DNA from: Streptomyces griseorubiginosus
GTDB lineage: Bacteria > Actinomycetota > Actinomycetes > Streptomycetales > Streptomycetaceae
Direction of reading: 5' to 3'
DNA: 45,325 nucleotides
Assembly (NCBI RefSeq): GCF_017614965.1
Contig: NZ_WVUG01000034.1
Coordinates: 1 to 45,325 of the forward strand
Within the stretch, counting starts at the first letter, position 1. Each line of letters opens with the position of its first letter. Both the position numbers and the translations under genes were made by a program. A model generated the notes under the pieces. The model searched no databases. It was not told where the DNA came from and saw only the letters and a list, made by a program, of their open reading frames with translations. Below are positions 1-8,975 of this stretch, piece by piece.

Positions 1-63
1 GGGGTGGAGGGCGAGGGCGAGGGCGCGGCGGAGCACACGCAGCTCCTCCGTGCCGAACGCCAT
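1..63 (-). CDS. 5' end of an unknown conserved protein (partial)
   Basis: The reverse strand opens an ATG frame at 63 that reads MAFGTEELRVLRRALALALHP and runs off the window edge. It lies downstream of coaX on the same strand. A short conserved protein beginning in this way follows coaX in Streptomyces as far as I recall, but its function is unknown to me. Only 21 codons are visible, so nothing can be said about domains. The 117-bp gap to coaX suggests it may have its own promoter. Confidence 0.5.
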   Translation of the reverse strand, partial: MAFGTEELRVLRRALALALHP

Positions 64-180
64 GCCGCCGCGGGATCCGTATGGCGTGGGCATGGGGCGA
101 CGATACGCGCTAATCAGACAAACCCGACATAGGGGGGCGGTGTGGCGCAGTCGAGCCACCCGGTTGCTCCCCCGCGGGCC

Positions 181-978
181 TCACATCCGGGACACGTTCC
201 GCTCGTACACCAGCCGCAGCCCGACCAGCGTCAGCCAGGGCTCGTGCTCGTCGATGACCGAGGACTCCCCGAGCACCATCGGCGCAAGGCCGCCGGTCGC
301 GATCACGGTCACGTCGTCCGGGTCGTCCGCGAGCTCACGGGCCATCCGGCTGACGACCCCGTCGACCTGCCCGGCGAAGCCGTAGATGATGCCGGACTGC
401 ATCGCCTCGACCGTGTTCTTGCCGATCACGCTGCGGGGTCTGGCCACCTCGATCTTCCGCAGCTGCGCGCCCCGCACCCCGAGCGCCTCGACGGAGATCT
501 CGATACCGGGGGCGATCACGCCGCCGATGTACTCCCCGCGCGCGGAGACCGCGTCGAAGGTCGTGGCCGTACCGAAGTCGACGACGATCGCCGGTCCCCC
601 GTACAGCTCGACGGCGGCGACCGCGTTGATGATGCGGTCGGCGCCGACCTCCTTGGGGTTGTCGGTGAGGATCGGCACCCCCGTCTTCACCCCCGGCTCC
701 ACGAGCACGGCCGGCACGTCGCCGTAGTAGCGCCGGGTCACCTCGCGCAGTTCGTGCAGCACGGAGGGGACGGTGGCGCAGATGGCGATGCCGTCGATGC
801 CGTCGCCCAGTTCGTCGCCGAGCAGCGGATGCATCCCCATCAGGCCCTGCAGCAGCACCGCCAGTTCGTCCGCCGTGCGGCGCGCGTCCGTGGAGATGCG
901 CCAGTGCTCGACGATGTCCTCCCCGTCGAAGAGGCCCAGGACGGTGTGGGTGTTGCCCACGTCGATCGTCAGCAGCAT
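181..978 (-). CDS. coaX: Type III pantothenate kinase
   Basis: This 265-aa protein phosphorylates pantothenate to 4'-phosphopantothenate, the first committed step of CoA synthesis. It belongs to the acetate/sugar kinase/Hsc70/actin (ASKHA) superfamily. The N-terminal phosphate loop DVGNTHT (residues about 6-12), the central GADR segment and VDFGTATTFD (about 130-140) are all present, and the length is normal for CoaX. It starts with ATG at 978, only 9 nt after the nadC stop, so it is the distal part of the panC-nadB-nadC operon. Type III enzymes are generally not feedback-inhibited by CoA and need a monovalent cation; that is family knowledge, not visible here. Confidence 0.95.
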   Translation of the reverse strand: MLLTIDVGNTHTVLGLFDGEDIVEHWRISTDARRTADELAVLLQGLMGMHPLLGDELGDGIDGIAICATVPSVLHELREVTRRYYGDVPAVLVEPGVKTGVPILTDNPKEVGADRIINAVAAVELYGGPAIVVDFGTATTFDAVSARGEYIGGVIAPGIEISVEALGVRGAQLRKIEVARPRSVIGKNTVEAMQSGIIYGFAGQVDGVVSRMARELADDPDDVTVIATGGLAPMVLGESSVIDEHEPWLTLVGLRLVYERNVSRM

Positions 979-987
979 GGCCGGTAC

Positions 988-1965
988 CTACTCCGCCGCT
1001 CGCAGGTCGAGACCGATGTCGAGGATCGGCGAGGAGTGGGTGAGGGCACCGACGGCGAGGTAGTCGACGCCGGTGTCCGCGTAGGCCTTGGCGTTGTCCA
1101 GGGTGAGCCGTCCGGAGGCCTCCAGCGCGGCGCGGCCGTGCACGATGGCGACGGCCTCTTCGCACTCGCCGGGCGTGAAGTTGTCCAGCAGGATCAGGTC
1201 GGCGCCCGCGTCGACGACCTCGCGCAGCTGGTGCAGGGTGTCGACCTCGACCTCGATCGGCAGGTCCGGGAAGGCCTCCCGTACAGCCTTGAAGGCCGGC
1301 CCGACCCCGCCGGCGGCGACCACGTGGTTGTCCTTGACGAGGGCCGCGTCCGACAGCGACATCCGGTGGTTGACGCCCCCGCCGCAGCGGACGGCGAACT
1401 TCTCCAGGGAGCGGAGCCCCGGAGTCGTCTTGCGGGTGTCGCGGACCTTGGTCCCGGTGCCGTCCAGGACGTCCGCCCACGCGCGCGTGGCGGTCGCGAT
1501 GCCGGACAGCCGGCACAGGAGGTTCAGCGCGCTGCGCTCGCCGGTGAGCAGGTCACGCGTGCGCGTGGTGACCGACAGCAGCTTCTGCCCGGCCTCCACG
1601 CGGTCGCCGTCCTCGACGTGCCGCTCGACCTCGAACTCGTCCGTGCACACCACGGACAGCACCGCCTCGGCGACCCTGAGGCCCGCCACGACGCCCGCCT
1701 CGCGCGCGGTGAAGTCACCGGTGGCGACGGCGTCCTCCGGGATGGTCGCCACCGTGGTCACGTCCACGCCGTGGTCGAGGTCCTCCTGGATCGCGACGTT
1801 GGCGATGTCCTCGACCTCCACGGGGTCGAGTCCGGCGTCGGCCAGGAGCTGGGCGAGCGCGGGGTCGAGGCCGCACTCCAGGTATTCGGCGTCGGTGTCG
1901 GCGCCGCAGGCACAGCCGTCGCCGCAGCCGCCGTTCGACACGAGGGGGAGGTCGGGGGTGCTCAC
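988..1965 (-). CDS. nadC: Nicotinate-nucleotide pyrophosphorylase (quinolinate phosphoribosyltransferase)
   Basis: NadC condenses quinolinate with PRPP to nicotinate mononucleotide with release of CO2, in de novo NAD synthesis. The 325-aa product shows family landmarks: DLDHGVDVTT near the N-terminus, RDTRKTTPGLR, GGGVNHRMSLSD and VKDNH (quinolinate and PRPP binding), and a C-terminal EVEVDTL...ILLDNF barrel region. I chose GTG 1965 (reading MSTPDLPLV) because the GGAG near the nadB stop is 11 nt upstream. GTG 1974 overlaps the nadB stop as GTGA but leaves only 2 nt after the same GGAG. The first 30 residues carry an unusual Cys-rich stretch, CGDGCACG. nadA is not in the window. Confidence 0.93.
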   Translation of the reverse strand: MSTPDLPLVSNGGCGDGCACGADTDAEYLECGLDPALAQLLADAGLDPVEVEDIANVAIQEDLDHGVDVTTVATIPEDAVATGDFTAREAGVVAGLRVAEAVLSVVCTDEFEVERHVEDGDRVEAGQKLLSVTTRTRDLLTGERSALNLLCRLSGIATATRAWADVLDGTGTKVRDTRKTTPGLRSLEKFAVRCGGGVNHRMSLSDAALVKDNHVVAAGGVGPAFKAVREAFPDLPIEVEVDTLHQLREVVDAGADLILLDNFTPGECEEAVAIVHGRAALEASGRLTLDNAKAYADTGVDYLAVGALTHSSPILDIGLDLRAAE

Positions 1966-1970
1966 TTCTG

Positions 1971-3695
1971 TCACTGCTCCTGGAGGCGCTGCTGTGGCTG
2001 CTGGGTCGGGGGGAAGTCTGCGGTATCGGTGGTGTGCACGGCGAGGGTGCGGTCCGGATTCAGCCGTACGACGATGTGCCGGCGCCATGCCGTGTCGTCG
2101 CGGTCGGCGTGGTCCTCCCGCCAGTGGCAGCCGCGCGTCTCCTCGCGCAGGCGGGCGGCGGCGACCAGGACGCGGGCGACGCACAGGAGGTTGGTGGCCT
2201 CCCAGGTGTCGACGCCGGGCTCGGCGGTCTTGCCGTTCTCGTCGAGGGAGTCGCGGGCTTCGGTGTGCAGCTGCTGGAGCTGGTCGGCGGCCGTGGCGAG
2301 GGAGTCTGCCGAGCGCAGGACGCCCGCGCCGTCGGTCATGATCCGCTGGATCGCGAACCGGGCCTCGGGGGCGAGGAGCGGGTGCGCGGGCTTCTCCGGG
2401 TGGTCGACGGATTCGGGGACGCGCGCGTGGAGGCCGTCGTCGGCGTGGGCCGCCGCGATGTCGGCGGCGATGCGCTCGGCGTAGACGAGGCCTTCCAGGA
2501 GGGAGTTGGAGGCGAGCCGGTTGGCGCCGTGCACGCCGGTGCAGGCGACCTCGCCGCACGCGTACAGGCCGGGGACGGTCGTCCGGCCCCGGGAGTCGGT
2601 GCGCACGCCGCCGGAGGCGTAGTGGGCGGCCGGGGCGATCGGGATGGGGTCGGTGACCGGGTCGATGCCGTGGGCGCGGCAGGCGGCGAGGATGGTCGGG
2701 AAGCGGTGCTCCCACATGTCGGCGCCGAAGTGCCGGGCGTCGAGGAACATGTGCTCGGCGTCCCGCTCCTGCATGCGGCGCATGATGCCCTTGGCGACGA
2801 TGTCCCGGGGCGCGAGCTCGGCCAGTTCGTGCTGCCCCAGCATGAAGCGCACCCCGTCGGCGTCGACCAGGTGCGCGCCCTCGCCGCGCACGGCCTCGGA
2901 GACCAGGGGCTGCTGGCCCTCGGCGTCCGGGCCGAGGAACAGCACCGTGGGGTGGAACTGCACGAACTCCAGGTCGCTGACCTCGGCGCCCGCGCGCAGG
3001 GCGAGCGCCACGCCGTCGCCGGTGGAGACCGACGGGTTGGTGGTCGCCGAGAAGACCTGGCCCATGCCACCGGTCGCGAGCACGACCGCGGGGGCGTGCA
3101 CGGCGCCCACGCCGTCGTGCTGCCCCTCGCCCATCACGTGCAGGCTCACACCCGCCGTACGGCCGTCGGCGTCCGTCAGCAGGTCCAGCACGAGCGCGTT
3201 CTCGATCGTGCGCACACCGCGCGCGCGGGCCGCCTCGACGAGCGCCCGGGAGATCTCCGCGCCGGTCGCGTCTCCGCCGGCGTGCGCGATACGGCGGCGG
3301 TGGTGCCCGCCCTCGCGGGTGAGCGCCAGATCCCCGGCCTCGGACTCGTCGAAGTGCGCGCCGGTCGCGATGAGCCGGCGTACGGCGTCGGGTCCCTCGG
3401 TGACGAGGATCCGTACCGCCTCCTCGTCGCACAGGCCCGCGCCGGCCACCAGGGTGTCGTCCAGGTGCTGTTCGGGGGTGTCGCCCTCGCCGAGGGCCGC
3501 GGCGACGCCGCCCTGCGCCCAGCGGGTGGAGCCGTCGTCGAGACGGGCCTTGGTGACGACGACCGTGTTCAGGCCGGCGGCCTCACAGCGCAGCGCGGCG
3601 GTCAGGCCGGCCACCCCGGAGCCGACGACCACCACGTCCGCGGAGATGGCCCAGCCCGGTGCGGGGGCGTGCAGTCGTATGCCTGTGCTGGTCAC
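1971..3695 (-). CDS. nadB: L-aspartate oxidase
   Basis: NadB is the FAD-dependent oxidase that converts L-aspartate to iminoaspartate, which NadA condenses into quinolinate. The 574-aa protein has the dinucleotide-binding [11 protein letters not shown] motif near residue 25, the flavin-contacting [11 protein letters not shown], the succinate dehydrogenase/fumarate reductase-type HPT and R.E ([10 protein letters not shown]) segments, and the [19 protein letters not shown] motif typical of the family. The start GTG (3695) overlaps the panC stop as GTGA, and its own stop lies just before nadC. This predicts translational coupling and co-expression. Length and motif order are normal. Confidence 0.95.
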   Translation of the reverse strand: MTSTGIRLHAPAPGWAISADVVVVGSGVAGLTAALRCEAAGLNTVVVTKARLDDGSTRWAQGGVAAALGEGDTPEQHLDDTLVAGAGLCDEEAVRILVTEGPDAVRRLIATGAHFDESEAGDLALTREGGHHRRRIAHAGGDATGAEISRALVEAARARGVRTIENALVLDLLTDADGRTAGVSLHVMGEGQHDGVGAVHAPAVVLATGGMGQVFSATTNPSVSTGDGVALALRAGAEVSDLEFVQFHPTVLFLGPDAEGQQPLVSEAVRGEGAHLVDADGVRFMLGQHELAELAPRDIVAKGIMRRMQERDAEHMFLDARHFGADMWEHRFPTILAACRAHGIDPVTDPIPIAPAAHYASGGVRTDSRGRTTVPGLYACGEVACTGVHGANRLASNSLLEGLVYAERIAADIAAAHADDGLHARVPESVDHPEKPAHPLLAPEARFAIQRIMTDGAGVLRSADSLATAADQLQQLHTEARDSLDENGKTAEPGVDTWEATNLLCVARVLVAAARLREETRGCHWREDHADRDDTAWRRHIVVRLNPDRTLAVHTTDTADFPPTQQPQQRLQEQ

Positions 3696-4744
3696 GAGGC
3701 GGCTCCGAAGGTTTTCCCGAAGGTGAGAGGGATGTTGTCGATCAGCCGGGTCGTCCCGACCCGGGCGGCGACGGCGAGGACGGCCTCGCCGGTGAAGTCG
3801 TCCCCGATCTCGGTGAAGTCGGCGGGGTCGACGAGGGCGAGGTAGTCCAGTTCGAGCGGCGGCGACAGGCGTGCGGCGTCGTCGAGGACCAGTCGGGCGG
3901 CCGCGCGGACGGCGGAGGGGGCGCCGTAGGAGGTGCCCCGCGTGGCGTCCGCGCCGGCGGCGGTGGCTGAAGACGGGAGGGACTTGGCGACGGCGTGCGC
4001 GTCGGCCGCGGCGCGGGACTCCCCTATGGCGCTGAGGGCTTCGGCACGCGCATGCGTGGCGGGCACCTCGCGTGCCCGGGCGCGCAGCGCCTCCTGCGCC
4101 GCGTGCCGGTCGCGGCCCGCGAACAGCGCGCGGGACAGCGCGAGCGCCGTGCGCCGCTCGGCGGGCGACAGGTAGCGGTTGCGGCTGGAGAGCGCGAGGC
4201 CGTCCTCCTCGCGCACCGTGGGCACGCCGACGATCTCGACGCCGAAGTTCAGGTCCCGCACCATGCGGCGGATCAGCGCGAGCTGCTGGGCGTCCTTCTG
4301 GCCGTACAGGGCGACGTCGGGGCGGGTGAGGTGCAGCAGCTTGGCGACGACGGTGAGCATGCCGTCGAAGTGGCCGGGACGCGAGGCGCCCTCCAGACGC
4401 TCCCCCATCGGGCCCGCGCTGATCCGCACCTGGGGCTCGCCGCCCGGGTAGACCTCGTCCACGGCGGGGGCGAACACGACGTCCGCGCCGGACCGTCCGG
4501 CGAGCTCCACGTCGGCGTCCAGGGTGCGCGGATAGCGGTCGAGGTCCTCGCCCTTGCCGAACTGCAGCGGGTTGACGAAGACGGTGACGACGACCTCGCC
4601 GTCCGTTCCGGCGATCTCGCGCGCGGTGCGGATCAGGGTGGCGTGGCCCTCGTGCAGGGCGCCCATGGTCATCACGACGACGCGGCGTCCGGCACGCGCG
4701 CGTGCGTGGAGTTCGGCCGCGGTGCTGAGCAGGGTGGTGGTCAT
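3692..4744 (-). CDS. panC: Pantothenate synthetase
   Basis: PanC ligates pantoate and beta-alanine with ATP to give pantothenate. Family motifs are visible: TMGALHEGH (HIGH-like, residues about 25-34), [17 protein letters not shown] and [10 protein letters not shown] (KMSKS equivalent). At 350 aa it is longer than the usual 280-310. The extra length is an Ala/Ser-rich segment of about 45 residues (roughly 235-280) in the C-terminal domain, and a conventional ending follows. The ATG at 4744 overlaps the stop of the upstream DUF2520 gene (ATGA), so the two are translationally coupled. The product feeds CoaX, encoded later in the same operon. Confidence 0.94.
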   Translation of the reverse strand: MTTTLLSTAAELHARARAGRRVVVMTMGALHEGHATLIRTAREIAGTDGEVVVTVFVNPLQFGKGEDLDRYPRTLDADVELAGRSGADVVFAPAVDEVYPGGEPQVRISAGPMGERLEGASRPGHFDGMLTVVAKLLHLTRPDVALYGQKDAQQLALIRRMVRDLNFGVEIVGVPTVREEDGLALSSRNRYLSPAERRTALALSRALFAGRDRHAAQEALRARAREVPATHARAEALSAIGESRAAADAHAVAKSLPSSATAAGADATRGTSYGAPSAVRAAARLVLDDAARLSPPLELDYLALVDPADFTEIGDDFTGEAVLAVAARVGTTRLIDNIPLTFGKTFGAAS

Positions 4745-5670
4745 CGGGCCTCTCCCTCGGCGCCGTTGGTCCCGTCGGCGAGTACACCGAGGAGGTCCTC
4801 GGCGAGTTCCGGCTTCAGCAGCCCGTGGGCGAGCGCCCGGTCGGCGGTCGCGCGAGCCATCGCCAGGTAGCCGGCGACGGCCTGCGGGGCGTGCCGGCGC
4901 AGCTCCCGCACGTGCGCGGCGACCGTGCCCGCGTCCCCGCGTGCGACCGGGCCGGTCAGGGCCGCGTCCCCGGAGCGCAGGGCGTTGTCGAGGGCGGCGC
5001 CGAGCAGCGGGCCGAGCATCCGGTCGGGCGCCTCGACACCGGCCGCGCGCAGCAGTTCCATCGACTGGGCGACCAGCGTGACCAGGTGGTTGGCGCCCAG
5101 CGCGAGGGCCGCGTGGTAGAGCGGGCGCATCTCCTCGGCGATCCACTCAGGCTCGCCGCCCATTTCGATCACCAGGGCCTCGGCGGCCAGCCGCAGCTCG
5201 TCGGGCGCGGTGACCCCGAAGGAGCAGCCGGCCAGCCGCTGGACGTCCACGGGCGTGCCGGTGAAGGTCATGGCGGGGTGCAGGGCCAGCGGAAGCGCGC
5301 CCGCGCGCAGGGCGGGGTCGAGGACCTTGGCGCCGTACCGCCCGGAGGTGTGCACGAGCAGCTGGCCCGGCCGTACGGCCCCGGTCTCGGCGAGACCCTC
5401 GACCAGTCCGGGCAGTGTGTCGTCCGGGACGGTCAGCAGGACCAGGTCGGCGCGCTCCAGCACCTCGGCGGGCGGGACGAGCGGCACGTCGGGGAGCAGT
5501 TGCGCGGCCCGCCTGCGGGAGGCGGTGGAGACCCCGGAGACGGCCACCGGGCGGTGCCCGGCGAGCTGGAGGGACGCGGCCAGTGCGGGGCCCACGCGGC
5601 CGGCGCCGACGACGCCGACGGTGAGCCGCGCGGGGCGGTCCCTGGGGTCTGGCTGTTGGCTTGTACTCAC
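4741..5670 (-). CDS. Rossmann-fold DUF2520 protein, possible ketopantoate/6PGDH-like reductase
   Basis: This 309-aa protein has an N-terminal NAD(P)-binding fold ([17 protein letters not shown], about residues 17-35) and a C-terminal helical DUF2520 domain containing LHPAMTF and [15 protein letters not shown], where an ordered 6PGDH-like dimer domain is expected. It is the first gene of the operon and overlaps panC by 4 nt. No recognisable panE is nearby, so a role as a pantoate-forming reductase is plausible, but this is an inference from position and fold. The start is GTG at 5670. A GGAACGGGAAGG purine run lies upstream but is rather far away, so the exact start is not certain. Confidence 0.8.
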   Translation of the reverse strand: MSTSQQPDPRDRPARLTVGVVGAGRVGPALAASLQLAGHRPVAVSGVSTASRRRAAQLLPDVPLVPPAEVLERADLVLLTVPDDTLPGLVEGLAETGAVRPGQLLVHTSGRYGAKVLDPALRAGALPLALHPAMTFTGTPVDVQRLAGCSFGVTAPDELRLAAEALVIEMGGEPEWIAEEMRPLYHAALALGANHLVTLVAQSMELLRAAGVEAPDRMLGPLLGAALDNALRSGDAALTGPVARGDAGTVAAHVRELRRHAPQAVAGYLAMARATADRALAHGLLKPELAEDLLGVLADGTNGAEGEAR

Positions 5671-5855
5671 GCGACGGTGGCCTTCCCGTTCCAGTCCGCT
5701 CCGGGTACCGGACGATTTCTCGTCATGTTAACGCTATCGGTCCTGGGGACGGCCGGTCGTCCACAGGCTGTGGGTTACCGCACACCGCGCCCGCCCCGGC
5801 GGGGGCCGTGGAAATCCGGGTGCCGCCCGGCAGCGCGGCGGGCATGATCCCGGCC
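5671..5855. promoter_or_regulatory. Divergent promoter region of the cofactor operon and the aldolase-like gene
   Basis: These 185 bp separate two divergently transcribed units, so both promoters must lie here. A TAACAT hexamer on the minus strand (5730-5725) could be the -10 box of the DUF2520-panC-nadB-nadC-coaX operon. No TTGAC-like -35 box stands at the usual distance, so the call is tentative. I saw no operator-like palindrome. Confidence 0.35.
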
Positions 5856-7055
5856 ATGAGCGATGCGGCGGAGCAGACGGAACGTCCGGAGGAGCCGGTG
5901 ACCGACGAGGAGCGGCGCAAGCGCCGGCGCGAACGGCGCATCAGCGCGTACCGGGGCGCCAAGCGCGTGCTCGCGCGCCCCGGGTTCCTCGGCACCCTCC
6001 GCGAGCGCCTGGCGCTGCTGGACGGCCTCGAGGACGTGTACGACCTGGACGAGCCGGCCGACATCTACGGCGACGGGGTCGTCGAGGCCCTGGAGCGGAA
6101 GGTCGCCGAACTGCTCGGCACCGAGGCCGCCGCGTTCTTCCCGACGGGCACGATGGCCCAGCAGGTGGCGCTGCGCTGCTGGGCGGGCCGCACAGGCAAC
6201 CCGACCGTCGCCCTGCACGCCCTCGCCCACCCCGAGGTGCACGAACGGAACGCGTTCAGCCAGGTCAGCGGTCTGCGCCCGGTCCGCGTGACGAGTGAGC
6301 CCCGGCTACCGAGCGCCGACGAGGTACGCGACCTCGCGGAGCCCTTCGGCGCGCTGATGCTCGAACTGCCCCTCAGGGACGCCGGTTTCGTGCTGCCCTC
6401 CTGGGAGGAGCTCACCGAGGTGGTGGAGGCGGCGCGCGAGCGCGACGCGGTGGTGCACTTCGACGGCGCGCGCCTGTGGGAGTCCACCGTCCACCTCGGC
6501 CGCCCCCTGGACGAGATCGCGGGCCTGGCGGACAGCGTCTACGTGTCGTTCTACAAGTCCCTCGGCGGCCTCGGCGGCGCCGCGCTCGCCGGTCCGAGGA
6601 CGCTGACCGACGAGGCGAAGACCTGGCGCCACCGGTACGGCGGCCAGGTCTTCCAGCAGTTCCCGACGGCCCTGTCCGCGCTCGCCGGCCTGGAGCGGGA
6701 ACTGCCCCGGCTGCCCGAATATGTCGCCCACGCGCGCGTGGTGGCCGAGGCGCTGCGCGAGGGGTTCGCGGCGGCCGGGGTGCCGTGGGCGCGCGTCCAC
6801 CCGGAACAGCCGCACACGCACGACTTCCAGCTCTGGCTGCCCTACGACGTCGATGTCGTCTCGGAGGCGGCGATACGGCAGGGCGAGGAGACGGGGACGC
6901 TGCTGTTCGCCGACTCCTGGGACGAGAAGGGCCCGGGTCTGGCGGTCACCGAGGTCGAGGTACGCGCTGCGGGCCTGGAGTGGACGGCCGACGACGTGAA
7001 GGCGGCCGTCGCGGAGTTCGTCGCCCGGCTGCCCGAGGCGCCCGGGCCCCGGTGA
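5856..7055 (+). CDS. Threonine aldolase / beta-eliminating lyase family PLP enzyme
   Basis: This 399-aa fold-type I PLP enzyme resembles low-specificity threonine aldolases, which cleave L-threonine or allo-threonine to glycine and acetaldehyde. Visible are YGDGVVEALERKVAELLG, FFPTGTMAQQVAL, the HFDGAR motif that carries the cofactor aspartate, and SFYKSLGG with the Schiff-base lysine. The N-terminus is very basic (ERRKRRRERR). ATG 5844 is an alternative start 12 nt upstream; neither has a clear ribosome-binding site. The gene stands alone. Substrate specificity cannot be read from the sequence. Confidence 0.82.
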   Translation: MSDAAEQTERPEEPVTDEERRKRRRERRISAYRGAKRVLARPGFLGTLRERLALLDGLEDVYDLDEPADIYGDGVVEALERKVAELLGTEAAAFFPTGTMAQQVALRCWAGRTGNPTVALHALAHPEVHERNAFSQVSGLRPVRVTSEPRLPSADEVRDLAEPFGALMLELPLRDAGFVLPSWEELTEVVEAARERDAVVHFDGARLWESTVHLGRPLDEIAGLADSVYVSFYKSLGGLGGAALAGPRTLTDEAKTWRHRYGGQVFQQFPTALSALAGLERELPRLPEYVAHARVVAEALREGFAAAGVPWARVHPEQPHTHDFQLWLPYDVDVVSEAAIRQGEETGTLLFADSWDEKGPGLAVTEVEVRAAGLEWTADDVKAAVAEFVARLPEAPGPR

Positions 7056-7062
7056 CGGCCCT

Positions 7063-7085
7063 CGATTGACGGGCGTCGTCAATCG
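7063..7085. promoter_or_regulatory. Perfect inverted repeat, candidate ArsR-family operator
   Basis: CGATTGACG (7063-7071) and CGTCAATCG (7077-7085) form a 9-bp perfect dyad around a 5-bp spacer. It lies 8 bp after the aldolase stop and 38 bp before the ATG of an ArsR-type regulator. It contains a TTGACG hexamer on both strands, so a bound repressor could cover a -35 box. There is no T-tract, so it is a poorer candidate terminator. Autoregulation by the downstream gene is an inference. Confidence 0.5.
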
Positions 7086-7123
7086 GCGACGGCGTTGTCA
7101 GTGGCGGGGTGCACCATGAGGTC

Positions 7124-8227
7124 ATGAGCGTGCGCATCGACATCGCGGGGCTGCGGCCGGAGAGGGTCGCCGTCGTGCCCTCCCCGCTGGCCGAGCTCGG
7201 CATGGCGCTGCACGCGCTGTCCGAGCCGGGCCACCACCCGGGCCTGCAGGGCTGGGTGACGGGTGTGACGGCCGCCCTGGATCCGCATCTGGCCGACCGG
7301 ATGTGCGACGCGGACTTCCTGTGGACGACGACGTTCTCGGACCTGTTCCTGCCGTACGCGGGCATCCCCGGCGGTGCCGCCCTGCCCGGGGCCACGCTCG
7401 CCGAGGAGCTGGACCTGCTGGACAAGCTCACGGACGAACAGTTCGTCGACGCGGCGCTGGAGTTCAGCTGCGCGATGTCCTACGGCGTCGGGGCCGGCTG
7501 GCTCGTCGACGCCGCGATGGGCCGGCGCGCCCTCGAGCTGGCCGCCGCGCGGGGGCCGCGCCAGCAGCGGTTCACCGAGCTGCTGCTGACCGACCCGCCC
7601 AAGATCAGGGCCTGGTTGCGTCAGTTCCTCGAGGACTGCGACGAGGCGTTCTTCGCCGAGACCTGGTCCCGGCTGCGCCACCAGCTCACCGCGGACGCCC
7701 GCCACAAGACCGACCTGCTGCGCCTGAAGGGCCTCGCGGAGGCGCTGACCGCCGTGTCGCCGGCGGTCACGCTGGACGAGGGCGGCGAGCGGATCACGGT
7801 CGACAAGCTGAGCGTGGGCCGCACGGCCACCGTGGACGGCACCCTGCTGCTCGTCCCGACCAGCCTCGGCTGGCCGCACCTGTCCGTCCTGTACCGGCCC
7901 GGCTGGCAGCCGGTGGTGCACTACCCGGTCGGCTCCCCGGAGCTCGCCGCCCCGCCCTCGGTCGAGCAGCTCGCCCTGGGGATGACCGCGCTGTCCCACC
8001 CCGTACGGATGCGGATGTGCCGCTATCTGGCCCGCAGCGCCTACACCACCAGCGAGCTGGCACAGGCGCACGGCATGACGGCCCCGGAGATATCCCGCCA
8101 TCTGGGCGTCCTGAAGAAGGCGGGCCTGATCACCACGCGCCGCCGGGGCCGCTATGTGCAGCACCAGTTGGACATAGCGGTCGTGGCCCGGCTGGGCAGC
8201 GACTTCCTGGAGGGCATCCTGCGCTGA
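7124..8227 (+). CDS. ArsR-family transcriptional regulator with N-terminal DUF5937-type domain
   Basis: The last 90 residues of this 367-aa protein are a winged helix: LSHPVRMRMCRYLA, TSELAQAHGMTAPEISRHLGVLKKAGLI, and TRRRGRYVQHQLD for the wing. The first 270 residues form a helical domain seen in large actinobacterial ArsR-like proteins (DUF5937). No Cys pair of the classical metal-sensing type is visible in the recognition region, so the signal is unknown. ATG 7124 was preferred over the upstream GTG at 7109. An inverted repeat 38 bp upstream is a candidate autoregulatory site. It may control the neighbouring aldolase or nothing else nearby. Confidence 0.82.
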   Translation: MSVRIDIAGLRPERVAVVPSPLAELGMALHALSEPGHHPGLQGWVTGVTAALDPHLADRMCDADFLWTTTFSDLFLPYAGIPGGAALPGATLAEELDLLDKLTDEQFVDAALEFSCAMSYGVGAGWLVDAAMGRRALELAAARGPRQQRFTELLLTDPPKIRAWLRQFLEDCDEAFFAETWSRLRHQLTADARHKTDLLRLKGLAEALTAVSPAVTLDEGGERITVDKLSVGRTATVDGTLLLVPTSLGWPHLSVLYRPGWQPVVHYPVGSPELAAPPSVEQLALGMTALSHPVRMRMCRYLARSAYTTSELAQAHGMTAPEISRHLGVLKKAGLITTRRRGRYVQHQLDIAVVARLGSDFLEGILR

Positions 8228-8279
8228 GCGGGGGCGCCTGCCCGAGCTGGGGCCGCCTGCTTGAGCTGGGGCCGCCTGC
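8226..8279 (+). repeat. Three short tandem repeats after the ArsR-type gene
   Basis: GAGCTGGGGCCGCCTGC occurs perfectly at 8244-8260 and 8263-8279, and a degenerate copy (GAGCGGGGGCGCCTGC) occupies 8226-8241, starting inside the stop codon. The period is 18-19 bp. It lies in the 66-bp convergent gap before the TmrB-like gene and has no obvious hairpin. It looks like slippage-generated spacer DNA. Confidence 0.6.
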
Positions 8280-8293
8280 GCCGAGCGGACGGC

Positions 8294-8926
8294 TCAGTCG
8301 AACCGGATGTGCCGGATCCCCACGCCCGCCTGCCTGAGCCGGGTCCGCAGCGCCCCCTCGTCGTTCGGCCGCAGCGTCAGTCCGGCGAGCACGGCGATGC
8401 GGTCCGCCGTCTTCGGCACGGTCGAGTGGTCGGTCCACAGGTGCTCGGCGAACTCCGGCTCCCGCAGCCGCTCCAGACAGTGGTCGAGCTGCCGTACCGC
8501 CCACGTCTCCCTGCCGAGACCGGCGTTCTTGCCGGCGACGTACCGAAGGAGGTGCCCGAAGCCACGCTCCCGCAGCCGCCGCAGCACGGTCTCGCGCTGG
8601 GCGAGGAGAGTGAAGTGCCGTACGTCGTGGCCGAGTTCGCGCAGCCGGCCCACCGTCTCGGCGAAGTGGCCCGAGTCGGTGACGGTCATGGGCGCGATCA
8701 CCACGCCGTCGTGCTTGGTCAGCGCCAGGTCGAGCACCTCGACCACGCCCTGCCGCCAGGCGGTCAGGTCCTGGAAGTCTCCCCGCAGTTCGGGCGGCAG
8801 CATCCGGCGCAGACCGAAGCCGGCGTGCTCGGGGTCGCAGATCACGCTGCCCCGCAGGCGCCGCTGGAGCTCGTGCGCGGTCTGGGTCTTGCCGCCCCCG
8901 AAGGGGCCGTTGATCCACAGGAGCAT
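8294..8926 (-). CDS. TmrB-like P-loop ATP-binding protein
   Basis: This 210-aa protein opens with a Walker A motif, GPFGGGKTQTA (residues 7-17). It resembles the small AAA/kinase-like family that includes the tunicamycin resistance protein TmrB. Other family features are an early ICDPEHAG segment, a DLT.WRQGVVEVLD stretch, and an Arg-rich lid region around ETVLRRLRERG. The start ATG at 8926 directly precedes the P-loop strand, as usual. It is monocistronic between the ArsR-type gene and the two-component system. A role in resistance to nucleoside antibiotics is family-level speculation. Confidence 0.75.
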   Translation of the reverse strand: MLLWINGPFGGGKTQTAHELQRRLRGSVICDPEHAGFGLRRMLPPELRGDFQDLTAWRQGVVEVLDLALTKHDGVVIAPMTVTDSGHFAETVGRLRELGHDVRHFTLLAQRETVLRRLRERGFGHLLRYVAGKNAGLGRETWAVRQLDHCLERLREPEFAEHLWTDHSTVPKTADRIAVLAGLTLRPNDEGALRTRLRQAGVGIRHIRFD

Positions 8927-8975
8927 GCGCAGACCCTAGTGGGCGGCGGTTACACGGGCGTCACGCACGCGTGGA

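Noticed and set aside
142..2484. Plus-strand open frame of 780 codons antisense to coaX and nadC
   Set aside because: It is a shadow frame of high-GC coding DNA, rich in Arg, Asp, Val and Gly, with no family motif. The minus strand holds clear coaX and nadC.
1971..4787. A single 938-aa minus-strand protein spanning nadB and panC
   Set aside because: The N-terminal 360 residues are out-of-frame panC sequence rich in Arg and Pro. The real nadB starts at the GTG overlapping the panC stop.
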